64,000 nucleotides of DNA from Stutzerimonas xanthomarina DSM 18231 (lineage in GTDB: Bacteria > Pseudomonadota > Gammaproteobacteria > Pseudomonadales > Pseudomonadaceae): NCBI RefSeq assembly GCF_900129835.1, contig NZ_FQXA01000001.1, positions 620,001 through 684,000 on the forward strand, read 5' to 3'. This document shows, one piece after another, positions 47,460 to 55,304 of the stretch (its first letter is position 1; each line of letters opens with the position of its first letter). The notes beneath the pieces are model-generated. The model searched no databases, was not told the origin of the DNA, and saw only the letters and a list, made by a program, of their open reading frames with translations. A program made the position numbers and the translations under genes.

Positions 47460-49736
47460 TTACAGGCTGGCGTACTTGCGGCGCAGGCGCTGACGGATCA
47501 GCTCGGCCAGGGTGTTCATCACAAAGGTGAACATCAGCAGCACCATCGCGGCGAGGAACAGCACGCGGTAGTGGGTGCTGCCCACTTCCGATTCGGGCAT
47601 TTCCACCGCCACGTTGGCCGCCAGGGTGCGCATGCCTTCAAAGATGTTGGCTTCCATGATCGGCGTGTTGCCGGTGGCCATCAGCACGATCATGGTTTCG
47701 CCGACGGCGCGGCCCATGCCGATCATCAATGCGGAGAAGATGCCCGGGCTGGCAGTCAGCAGCACCACGCGGGTCAACGTCTGCCAGGGCGTCGCGCCCA
47801 GCGCCAGCGAACCCAGGGTAAGACTCTTCGGCACGCTGAATACGGCGTCTTCGGCAATCGAATAGATGGTCGGGATCACCGCAAAACCCATCGCGATACC
47901 AATCACCAACGCGTTGCGCTGATCGAAGGGGATGCCCAGATCATTGGACAGCCACAGGCGCATGTCACCGCCAAAGAACCAGTTTTCCAGGTACCCGCTG
48001 ACCGCCAGCGAACCCCAGCCCACGAACAGGATCACCGGGATCAGCAGCACCGCTTCCCAGCCTTCGGGGACGCTCAGGCGAAGGTTTTCCGGCAAACGGC
48101 TCCAGCACCAGCCGGCGAACAGGATGCTCAACGGCATCAGCAACAGCAGGCTGAAGATGCCCGGAAGATGGTTTTCCAGATAGGGCGCAAGAAACAGGCC
48201 GGCGAAGAAGCCGAGGATCACCGTTGGCAGCGCTTCCATCAGCTCGATGATCGGTTTGACCTTGCGGCGCAGCGTCGGCGCCATGAAGTAGGCGGTGTAG
48301 AACGCCGCACAGATGGCCAGCGGCGCAGCCAGCAACATCGCGTAGAACGCCGCTTTGAGGGTACCGAAGGCAAGCGGAGACAGGCTCAGCTTGGGTTCGA
48401 AGTCGCCCGTTGCGGAGGTGGACTGCCAGACGTAATCCGGCTCGGGATAGCTTTCGTACCAGACCTTGCCCCACAGCGCATCCCAGGAAATCTCCGGGTG
48501 TGGGTTATCGATCACGAAGCGTTGCACTTGGTCATCCGATTCCACCAACAGGCGGGTAGCACGCGGCGACATTGCGGCGACCGCAGCGCCGTCGGCGACT
48601 TGCTCGGTCAGCAGTTCGCGATGCGCTGTGCTGTGGAAGATGCCCAGGGTGCCGGCACTGTCGAGGGCAAGGAAACCCTTGCGACGCTCTTCGGGAAGAA
48701 TCTGCGTGATTGGTTGATCAGCCAGCTGAAAGTTGCGGACGTTCTTCAGTTCGGCCTGGCCGTCATTGCTGCGCACCATGAACCACTGCCCGATGCCACC
48801 CGTCGAGTCGCCGATCATCAGCGAGATGCCGCCCAGCAGCGAGGCCACCGTGGTGATCTCGCCGTTGCCGGTGAGCAGCTTGTAGCGACCGTTGAGTTGC
48901 TCGCGGCGCAGATCGAAGACATCGACGCTGGCGCGACCGCTCACTGCGAACAACCACATGTGCCGCGGGTCGATACGCAGCGCCTTGATCGGCTCGGAGA
49001 GTTGCGGCAGGTCCATGCGCTCCTCTTCCAGGCTTTTTTCGCCGGTCATCAGGTTTTCGGTGGAGACGATTTTCAAGGCATGCAAAGCGCCATTCGTAGC
49101 GCCAGCGACCATCAGGGTCGAGCCGTTGAGGCTGATGGCAGCATGCTCGATGGGCCGTCCTTGCGAATCAAGGTTCAGCGGTTCTTCGCCGAAGGGATAG
49201 TCCAGCTGCGGCGTGATGGTCTTCTTGCCATCCGGGTAGCTGACGTTGTAGTTGTGCTCGGCAACCAGCACCTGCCCGTTGCTCAGCCCCAGCACCATGC
49301 GACGATTGCCCGGCGTGTCCTGGCCGACCGAGACGATCTCGCTGTCCGCCGGCAGCGGCAGCTCTACAGTGCGCAGCAGCTCGCTCGTGGGTACGCTGAA
49401 GAAGCGCACGGCGCCATCGCTGCCCAGGCGCATCGCCACCTTGTTCTGCTCTTCGACCGCCAGTAGCAGCGGGGCACCGGCATCGGCCAACCAGGTCGGC
49501 TGCTGGGCATCACGCGCCTCCAGTTCAGCACCCTGGAACATGGGCGCTACGACCTGGGCGAGGTAGAAGAAGATCAGGCAGATCGCGCCGAGCACGGCGA
49601 GGCCCCCAATGGAGACATACCAACGCGCCAGTTTGTCTTTCAGCGCGCGAATACGGCGCTTGCGTTGCAGAGCCGGGGTGTTGAAGTCCAGCCGTTGCAC
49701 ATCGGAATTCGCGGTCATGGTCTCGATATCGTTCAT
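47460..49736 (-). CDS. pstC: Phosphate ABC transporter permease PstC, long form
   Basis: Membrane subunit of the Pst importer, 758 residues against 319 in E. coli. One helix at about 39-62 is followed by some 390 residues outside the membrane (about 63-450) made of repeated beta-strand segments (VGQDTPGNRRMVLGLSNGQVLVAEHNYN; LRIDPRHMWLFAVSGRASVDVFDLR), which reads like a beta-propeller. The permease core starts at about 451 (LSPLAFGTLKAAFYAMLLAAPLAICAAF) and has the loop [42 protein letters not shown]. It has its own Pho box upstream. Confidence 0.93.
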   Translation of the reverse strand: MNDIETMTANSDVQRLDFNTPALQRKRRIRALKDKLARWYVSIGGLAVLGAICLIFFYLAQVVAPMFQGAELEARDAQQPTWLADAGAPLLLAVEEQNKVAMRLGSDGAVRFFSVPTSELLRTVELPLPADSEIVSVGQDTPGNRRMVLGLSNGQVLVAEHNYNVSYPDGKKTITPQLDYPFGEEPLNLDSQGRPIEHAAISLNGSTLMVAGATNGALHALKIVSTENLMTGEKSLEEERMDLPQLSEPIKALRIDPRHMWLFAVSGRASVDVFDLRREQLNGRYKLLTGNGEITTVASLLGGISLMIGDSTGGIGQWFMVRSNDGQAELKNVRNFQLADQPITQILPEERRKGFLALDSAGTLGIFHSTAHRELLTEQVADGAAVAAMSPRATRLLVESDDQVQRFVIDNPHPEISWDALWGKVWYESYPEPDYVWQSTSATGDFEPKLSLSPLAFGTLKAAFYAMLLAAPLAICAAFYTAYFMAPTLRRKVKPIIELMEALPTVILGFFAGLFLAPYLENHLPGIFSLLLLMPLSILFAGWCWSRLPENLRLSVPEGWEAVLLIPVILFVGWGSLAVSGYLENWFFGGDMRLWLSNDLGIPFDQRNALVIGIAMGFAVIPTIYSIAEDAVFSVPKSLTLGSLALGATPWQTLTRVVLLTASPGIFSALMIGMGRAVGETMIVLMATGNTPIMEANIFEGMRTLAANVAVEMPESEVGSTHYRVLFLAAMVLLMFTFVMNTLAELIRQRLRRKYASL

Positions 49737-49829
49737 GCGAAGGTTCCTGGCCGCTCAGGCCACTAAACTGCTGCGCCGCTTTGGCGCGAGCCGTTTGCTG
49801 GCTTGTTCGGCCGCTCGGGCGCCTAATTT

Positions 49830-49858
49830 AATGCAGCCGTGTGACAGAAAAATTACAG
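49830..49858 (-). promoter_or_regulatory. Pho box upstream of pstC
   Basis: Read on the minus strand: CTGTAAT-TTTT-CTGTCAC (49858-49841), the 7-4-7 layout of a Pho box and very close to the CTGTCAT consensus, with a third half-site CTGCATT (49836-49830) in the same 11-base phase. It lies about 95 bases before the pstC ATG. Confidence 0.75.
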
Positions 49859-49873
49859 CGAGGTGACGCGACG

Positions 49874-49933
49874 ACGCCCACCAACGCGCGGGGCGTGGCG
49901 GGCGTTGCTACAGCTCGCGACAAGCGCCGCGAG
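49874..49933. terminator. Stem-loops after pstS
   Basis: Two hairpins lie between pstS and pstC: CTCGCG / CGCGAG (49914-49919, 49928-49933) 15 bases after the pstS stop, and ACGCCC / GGGCGT (49874-49905). Neither has a T-tract. They may partly end the abundant pstS message or shield its 3' end. Confidence 0.45.
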
Positions 49934-49947
49934 GCTGGCGTGAGGTC

Positions 49948-50916
49948 TTAGTTCAGACCCAGCTCTTGCATGGTCTTGTCGACGACTTTCTTGGGCAGCG
50001 GGATGTAGCCGTCCTTGACCACGACTTCCTGCCCCTGCTTCGACAGCACCAGCTTGAGGAACTCGGCGTCGATCGGGCTCAGCGGCTTGTTCGGCGCCTT
50101 GTTGACGTAGACGTAGAAGAAGCGAGCCAGCGGGAACTTGCCAGCCAGAGCGTTCTCTTCGTTGGCTTCGAAGGCTTCGCCACCCTTGGACAGGGGCACA
50201 GCGCGGACGCTGGAAGTCTTGTAGCCAATGCCCGAGTAGCCGATGGCGTTCAGGGTGCTGGAGATCGACTGCACCACCGAGGCGGAGCCCGGCTGCTCGT
50301 TGACGTTAGGCTTGAAATCGCCTTTGCACAGTGCTTCTTCCTTGAAGTAGCCGTAGGTGCCGGATACCGAGTTGCGGCCGAACAGCTGGATCGGCTTGCT
50401 CGCCCACTCACCGGTCAGGCCGACGTCACCCCAGGTGGTAATGTCCTTTTCGCCACCGCACAGACGGGTGCTGGAGAAGATCGCGTCAACCTGCTCGATG
50501 TCCAGGCTCTTGATCGGGTTGTCCTTGTGAACGAACACGGCCAGAGCGTCGATAGCGACCGGCACCGCAGTCGGCTTGTAGCCGTACTTTTCTTCGAAGG
50601 CCTGGATTTCGTTGTCCTTCATTGGACGACTCATCGGGCCGAGGTTGGCCGTACCTTCGGTCAGCGCGGGCGGAGCGGTCGAGGAGCCGGCAGCTTGAAT
50701 CTGGATGTTGACGTTCGGGTAGGCGCGCTTGAAGTCTTCGGCCCACAGGGTCATCAGGTTGGCCAGGGAGTCGGAACCGACACTGGACAGGTTGCCGGAA
50801 ACGCCGGAGGTCTTCTCATAGGTCGGCAGTGCCGGATCAACTGCGGCGACTGCGTTAGCAGCGCCTACACCAGCGGCAGCGAAGGTCAGGGCCGCCATCA
50901 AACGATTCAGTTTCAT
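49948..50916 (-). CDS. pstS: Phosphate-binding protein PstS
   Basis: Periplasmic phosphate-binding protein of the Pst importer, 322 residues. It has a signal peptide ([20 protein letters not shown]), then a type II binding-protein fold with [47 protein letters not shown] (phosphate loop) and [17 protein letters not shown] (second phosphate-binding loop with Arg and Ser). A tandem Pho-box array lies upstream. It is the first gene of the pst cluster and, as usual, the most strongly regulated. Confidence 0.96.
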   Translation of the reverse strand: MKLNRLMAALTFAAAGVGAANAVAAVDPALPTYEKTSGVSGNLSSVGSDSLANLMTLWAEDFKRAYPNVNIQIQAAGSSTAPPALTEGTANLGPMSRPMKDNEIQAFEEKYGYKPTAVPVAIDALAVFVHKDNPIKSLDIEQVDAIFSSTRLCGGEKDITTWGDVGLTGEWASKPIQLFGRNSVSGTYGYFKEEALCKGDFKPNVNEQPGSASVVQSISSTLNAIGYSGIGYKTSSVRAVPLSKGGEAFEANEENALAGKFPLARFFYVYVNKAPNKPLSPIDAEFLKLVLSKQGQEVVVKDGYIPLPKKVVDKTMQELGLN

Positions 50917-50976
50917 TCCATGCTCCTAGCAAGGGTGTGTCAGTGTTTGGATCGGGGGCCATTGTCTGCAGGCCGT

Positions 50977-51016
50977 GTGAACACTCTATGAACCGAATAT
51001 GACAATCTGGTGACGA
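50977..51016 (-). promoter_or_regulatory. Tandem Pho boxes upstream of pstS
   Basis: On the minus strand four half-site cores GTCA, GTCA, TTCA, TTCA (complements of 51011-51014, 51000-51003, 50989-50992, 50978-50981) recur at exactly 11-base intervals, which makes two adjacent PhoB boxes. A GACAAT hexamer (complement of 50961-50966) lies about ten bases downstream, where the -10 box of PhoB-activated promoters belongs. Confidence 0.8.
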
Positions 51017-51062
51017 TACTGAACTTTAGGCCTGCCCGGTCGCTGTCACTATCTACAGCCGC

Positions 51063-51068
51063 TATACT
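51063..51068 (+). promoter_or_regulatory. Candidate -10 box (TATACT) of the thioesterase gene
   Basis: TATACT matches five of six consensus positions and lies 67 bases before the ATG. No clear -35 box is seen. Confidence 0.35.
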
Positions 51069-51135
51069 CGCCCCCCGCCCGCACTGCTGCGGGCCATTCG
51101 CGCAAAAAAAAACAAACGCGCCGTGAGTCCAACCG

Positions 51136-51537
51136 ATGAACGAATACGAACAGGAAGACCCAATCCCGCAGGGCGACCTGGCCTTGCAGCTGACCGCCCT
51201 GCCGCGTGAGACCAACGGTTTCGGCGATATCTTTGGCGGCTGGCTGGTGTCACAGATGGATCTGGCTGGCACCGCCATGGCCAGCCGCGTCGCCGCAGGC
51301 CGTGTGGCCACGGTGTCCATCGATCGCATGGCCTTCATGGTCCCGGTGGCAGTCGGCGCGCAGCTGTCGTTCTATACCCAGACGCTGGATGTCGGCCGCA
51401 GCTCGATCCGCATGCTGGTAGAAGTGTGGAGCGATGACCCGCTATCGAGCGAGTGGCGCAAGGTCACCGAAGCGGTATTCGTCTTTGTCGCCATCGATGG
51501 CAGCGGACGCACCCGCCCGGTCACGCCGCGCCGCTGA
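51136..51537 (+). CDS. YciA-type acyl-CoA thioesterase
   Basis: A 133-residue hotdog-fold thioesterase that cleaves acyl-CoA to acid and CoA. It has the family motif TNGFGDIFGGWLVSQMDLAGTAMASRVA, with the catalytic aspartate in GGWLxxxMD, and VSIDRMAFMVPVAVG. Length is normal for the single-domain YciA/acyl-CoA hydrolase class. It is divergent from pstS and convergent with the diguanylate cyclase gene, with only six bases between stops. Confidence 0.9.
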   Translation: MNEYEQEDPIPQGDLALQLTALPRETNGFGDIFGGWLVSQMDLAGTAMASRVAAGRVATVSIDRMAFMVPVAVGAQLSFYTQTLDVGRSSIRMLVEVWSDDPLSSEWRKVTEAVFVFVAIDGSGRTRPVTPRR

Positions 51538-51543
51538 GCGAGA

Positions 51544-52725
51544 TCAGCGCACCACGTAGCGGTTTTTTCCGGCTCGCTTGGCCTGGTACAACGCCGCATC
51601 GGCAGCCTGATAGAGCTGCTCGGCAGTCTGGCCTGACTGCCACATCGCGATGCCAATGCTCGTCGTAGCGCATCCGCATTGCGCCGATGCCGGATGAGGT
51701 ATGGCACGCTCGGTGAATTCGGACAGCAGCTGCGCCGCGATGGCCTGCGCCGAGTTCGCATCGCAGTTGAGCAACAGCAAGGCGAATTCTTCCCCCCCGA
51801 CCCGGGCTGCCAGATCCATCGGCCGCCGTGAGAAACGGCTCAACAGCTCGCCGAAATCCCGGATCAACGCATCACCGGCCGGGTGTCCCAGGCAGTCGTT
51901 ATAGGCTTTGAAATCATCCAGATCGAGCAGCAGCAGGGCGAGCGGCTGACCGTCCCGGCGGGCCTGCAACAAAGTCTGCCGCAGGGCAGCGTCGAAGCTG
52001 CGACGGTTGGCCAGGCCCGTCAGCGAGTCATGTTGCGCGACCCAGCCGAGCAGCTGGCGTACGAGGAATTGCTCACGCTGCGAGTATTCATGGATGTAGC
52101 GACTGATCGCTCCGATCGTCAACAACAACACGTAATAGCTGACCGAGATCCAATGCACCTGCATTTCGCCGGAGGAAAGGATAAGCGCCGCCATCAGGAT
52201 ATCGATCAGGATGATCGACGCCGCACTGATCAGCGCTCGCCAAAAGGTGATGCCGAGAAAGAAGAACGAACAGACGATCAACAGACCCGCACCGTAGCGG
52301 AACGCCAGTTCTGTCTGGGAGACCTCATAATGGATATCGATGCGCGCCGCAACGATGCCAACCAGCACCAGCAGCAACGGAAACAGTCGGTTGGCAACCA
52401 GACGGACCCGCCGGTGAAAGACCGACATGATCAGGATCGCTACACCCGGCGCCATTTCCACCAAACGCAGCAGGGTCAACTCTCGCAGCCACCTCGGGTC
52501 CGACTCGGCATACAGCTGCCATTCGACAGAGTGATAGCCGGCAACCACGATCAGCAGAAGGCAGGCCCCCAGAACCTGTGCGAAGCGCGCCTGTCGTCCC
52601 AGGTAACGACGAAATTCGCGCTCCAGGTCCGGCGCAAACAGCAAACCACGAAAGCCCCCGAGCAGCTGTCTACCATGCGGGGTATCGCGGAAATCTTCGG
52701 CGGACTGCTGTTCTAGGGGTTGCAT
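51544..52725 (-). CDS. Membrane diguanylate cyclase (GGDEF domain)
   Basis: A 393-residue protein with six predicted helices (about 50-205) and a C-terminal GGDEF domain (HDSLTGLANRRSFDAALRQ onward). The active-site loop reads GGEEF, an active variant. The product-inhibition I-site RxxD is present five residues upstream (RPMD-LAARV-GGEEF), so cyclic di-GMP feedback is likely. The membrane part is a putative 7TM-like sensor with no named domain I recognise. Signal unknown. Confidence 0.88.
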   Translation of the reverse strand: MQPLEQQSAEDFRDTPHGRQLLGGFRGLLFAPDLEREFRRYLGRQARFAQVLGACLLLIVVAGYHSVEWQLYAESDPRWLRELTLLRLVEMAPGVAILIMSVFHRRVRLVANRLFPLLLVLVGIVAARIDIHYEVSQTELAFRYGAGLLIVCSFFFLGITFWRALISAASIILIDILMAALILSSGEMQVHWISVSYYVLLLTIGAISRYIHEYSQREQFLVRQLLGWVAQHDSLTGLANRRSFDAALRQTLLQARRDGQPLALLLLDLDDFKAYNDCLGHPAGDALIRDFGELLSRFSRRPMDLAARVGGEEFALLLLNCDANSAQAIAAQLLSEFTERAIPHPASAQCGCATTSIGIAMWQSGQTAEQLYQAADAALYQAKRAGKNRYVVR

Positions 52726-52891
52726 CGACGTTGCTCGTGTTCTGGCGCAAGCAATGATATCACTTGGACATCATTTCGACGGCTTTCCCGATGAACGCGC
52801 AGCAAACGCTCTTGGGACGGGGCAATCCGCATTGCTCGGCCCTTGCCGACCCTGTCAGGAGACGCCACTATCGGCTCACCTACACTGTTGG

Positions 52892-53809
52892 ATGTATCGC
52901 GTGACCAGCCTTCTGCTCGCCCTCTGGCCTCTGTTTGCCCTGATCATTGCCGGTTACATTCTGCGCCTGCGCGAATTCCCCAACGAAGCCTTCTGGCCTG
53001 GCGCCGAGCGAATCAATTACTTCGTGCTGTTCCCGGCGCTGCTGTTCAGCAGCCTGGCCACCGCCCCCCTGGACAACCCGGCGCTGCCCCGCTTGGCTGC
53101 TGCCGTGCTGCTGGCCCTGGGATTGGCGTGGGTCGTACTGCTGATCATGAAGCGCCTGCGCGGCTGGTCGGCGGCGCGCTTCGGCGCCTTTGCCCAGGGT
53201 ACCCTGCGTTTCAACACCTATCTGGGCCTTGCGGCTGTCGGCAGCTTGTTCGGCCAGGATGGCCTGGCCATGGCCGCGCTGATGCTGGCGCTGATGGTGC
53301 CGACCGTTAACGTGATGTCGGTGTGGGCGCTGACCGCCGAACGCGGCGTCAGCGCGCGCGGCCTGCTGCTGCCAATCGCGAAGAACCCCTTGATCGTCGC
53401 CTGCGTCACGGGCGCCCTGATCAACCTGTCCGGGCTCGGCCTGCCTGGCGGCACTGACCGGCTGCTGGGTCTGCTGGCCGCAGCCAGTTTGCCCTTGGGT
53501 TTGCTCTGTGTCGGCGCCGCGCTGAAGCCGAAGGAGCTCGGTGGTGAAATTCCTGCACTGGGCTGGAACAGCGCCCTGCGACTCCTGGCGGTTCCACTAT
53601 TGGCTTTTGCCGTTGCTCACCTGCTCCAGCTGCCTGCCATGGAAACCACCATCATCGTCCTGTTCTTTGCCCTGCCTACAGCGCCTACCGCCTACGTGCT
53701 AACCCGGCAGCTCGGTGGTGACAGCCACCTGATGGCCGGCATCATCACCCTGCAAACACTGCTCGCTGCGGCCAGCTTGCCACTGGTGCTGACACTGCTC
53801 GAACGCTGA
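52892..53809 (+). CDS. AEC family (auxin efflux carrier-type) transporter
   Basis: A 305-residue membrane protein with about ten helices. The pattern LLALWPLFALIIAGYILR at the N-terminus, the conserved INYFVLFPALLFSSLA, and the second-half LALIVPTVNVMSVWAL-like and LFFALPTAPTAYVLTRQLGGD segments fit bacterial AEC transporters, which carry malate, malonate or similar acids. ATG 52892 (MYRVTSLLLALWP) puts the first helix at the N-terminus; the frame from 52754 has a long untypical leader. Substrate unknown. Confidence 0.85.
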   Translation: MYRVTSLLLALWPLFALIIAGYILRLREFPNEAFWPGAERINYFVLFPALLFSSLATAPLDNPALPRLAAAVLLALGLAWVVLLIMKRLRGWSAARFGAFAQGTLRFNTYLGLAAVGSLFGQDGLAMAALMLALMVPTVNVMSVWALTAERGVSARGLLLPIAKNPLIVACVTGALINLSGLGLPGGTDRLLGLLAAASLPLGLLCVGAALKPKELGGEIPALGWNSALRLLAVPLLAFAVAHLLQLPAMETTIIVLFFALPTAPTAYVLTRQLGGDSHLMAGIITLQTLLAAASLPLVLTLLER

Positions 53810-53841
53810 AAACCGTGACCGCGCGCCAGCCATCGCGGCCG

Positions 53842-54624
53842 TTATCGCGCTGTCGTGGTGCGGCGGTCCACTGAAACGCTGTCGGCAGCGAACCACTCGA
53901 TCAAGCGCTGATAGTCGCCACTGTCCTGAAGGGTTCTGAGTCCTCGGTCGAACCGCTCGATCAGCTGTCCGGCGTCCGGTCGGCTGCGCGGGACGATGAG
54001 GTGAATCGTCTGACGGCTCAACACCGAACCGGAAACATGAAAACGCCGCCGATCCACTTCGGTTGATTGCACGGCGTGCACGCCCAGCAGGCGGTCAGCC
54101 AGAAACACATCATCTCGGCCAAGCAATAGCAACAACGCACACTCGCTCAGGCTCGGCGGCGAATGTCGGACCAGTACACCCCGGTCAACCAGCGCCTGGA
54201 CTCCAACAGGCAGCTGCCAGCCCAGCGAATGGCACAGCCGCCTGCCGCTGACGCCCGCGAGGTCATTGGCTTCGATTGCGTCCATGGCGCGACTGAACAG
54301 GTGTTGTTCGGAAACATAGAGCGGCGCCGAGTAGAGGAAATCATGCTCGCGCTGCTCAGCACGGATGTAGGGAAAAGTCGCGTCGTATTCGCCGCGAAGG
54401 GTCATCAGATAGCCTCGATTCCAGGGCTGCCAGGCAAGCGACGACGCTAACCCGCTGCGCTCGAACGCCGCCTGTGCGACCGCCGAGAGTATGCCGCCTC
54501 GAGGCAGTGCGCGGTCAGTGAGCGGGGCGTAGCCATCGCCTGTCACCAGGCGCACATCTGCGGCATGCGCCCCAAGACTGACCGCCAGGCTCAGCAGAGC
54601 GCCCCGGCTACAAAAACCTTTCAT
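53842..54624 (-). CDS. Orphan periplasmic substrate-binding protein (SBP family 3-like)
   Basis: A 260-residue protein with a signal peptide (LLSLAVSLGAHAADV) and a type II periplasmic binding fold: VRLVTGDGYAPLTDRALPRGGILSAVAQAAF, WNRGYLMTLRGEYDATFPYI and the C-terminal LRTLQDSGDYQRLIEWFA. No ABC permease or ATPase gene is adjacent, so it may scavenge for a distant transporter or act as a sensor partner. The key arginine and aspartate of amino-acid binders are not clearly placed, so the ligand is open. Two in-frame GTG codons precede ATG 54624. Confidence 0.78.
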   Translation of the reverse strand: MKGFCSRGALLSLAVSLGAHAADVRLVTGDGYAPLTDRALPRGGILSAVAQAAFERSGLASSLAWQPWNRGYLMTLRGEYDATFPYIRAEQREHDFLYSAPLYVSEQHLFSRAMDAIEANDLAGVSGRRLCHSLGWQLPVGVQALVDRGVLVRHSPPSLSECALLLLLGRDDVFLADRLLGVHAVQSTEVDRRRFHVSGSVLSRQTIHLIVPRSRPDAGQLIERFDRGLRTLQDSGDYQRLIEWFAADSVSVDRRTTTAR

Positions 54625-54710
54625 CACCACCTTTTGCCATCCTTGCGAAAACGAGTGAAGCGCAACCTAGCGAATATCAAAGTCAGCAACCATCAACGCA
54701 TCGGGTGCCG

Positions 54711-55166
54711 CTAGCGGACGACCTGGCCGCGCGATAACCGCAACAACAGCAATGCCATGCCGACTCCAGCGGCGATCAGCACCAGCGTCGGGCCCAGATA
54801 GCCGACCAACTCCTGCAGCCAGGCGAGCAGTTGGCGAACGATCATCAGGTTCAGGCTTGGCCCCGCTGCGTCCGCATCGAGCCGGTAGGCGCCCGCCAGC
54901 CAAATGTCATAGGCGGACCTCAGCGGCAACAGCGTCAGTGGCAGCAACACCTGGCATACCCAGTAGCCGCTGCGCCGCCTTGGCCCCAACAGTCCCCAGG
55001 GCCGGTAGGCCGTGCGGATCAGCTGGAAGAAACAGAAGCTGTAGTAGGCGACTAGCAACAAGACGAACGCGCCACTCCAGGATGGGGCAATCCACAGTTC
55101 ACGCACCATGACTCCAGTGAACGACAAGCTGAGCAGGCCCCAGACCAGAAGAAAGAAGATTTTCAT
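54711..55166 (-). CDS. Hypothetical four-helix membrane protein
   Basis: A 151-residue protein not recognised as any family. Four hydrophobic segments are visible: IFFLLVWGLLSLSFTGVMV, GAFVLLLVAYYSFCFFQLI, VLLPLTLLPLRSAYDIWLAG and LGPTLVLIAAGVGMALLLLRL. A basic patch RRRSGYWV lies between helices two and three. ATG 55166 is preferred over the frame start at 55250, whose extra residues look untranslated. It lies 86 bases from the binding-protein gene on the same strand. Confidence 0.6.
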   Translation of the reverse strand: MKIFFLLVWGLLSLSFTGVMVRELWIAPSWSGAFVLLLVAYYSFCFFQLIRTAYRPWGLLGPRRRSGYWVCQVLLPLTLLPLRSAYDIWLAGAYRLDADAAGPSLNLMIVRQLLAWLQELVGYLGPTLVLIAAGVGMALLLLRLSRGQVVR

Positions 55167-55304
55167 CGCATGTCCCGGTTGTCGGTTATCGGTTGACGGC
55201 GAACCCACATCGGAACAGAAACCGAACGTGGATACGCGCAACCGTTTCACGAAACTGGCCGCGATGCGCTGCGATCATGCCCTCTACGCGCAGCGGCGCA
55301 CGCA

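Noticed and set aside
47271..49466. 731-codon open frame on the plus strand opposite pstC
   Set aside because: Long antisense frames are common in high-GC DNA with strong third-position bias. The product is a His/Gln/Arg-rich low-complexity sequence, and pstC on the other strand is certain.
51043..51049. Pho half-site CTGTCAC upstream of the thioesterase gene
   Set aside because: There is no second half-site 11 bases to either side, so it is probably chance.
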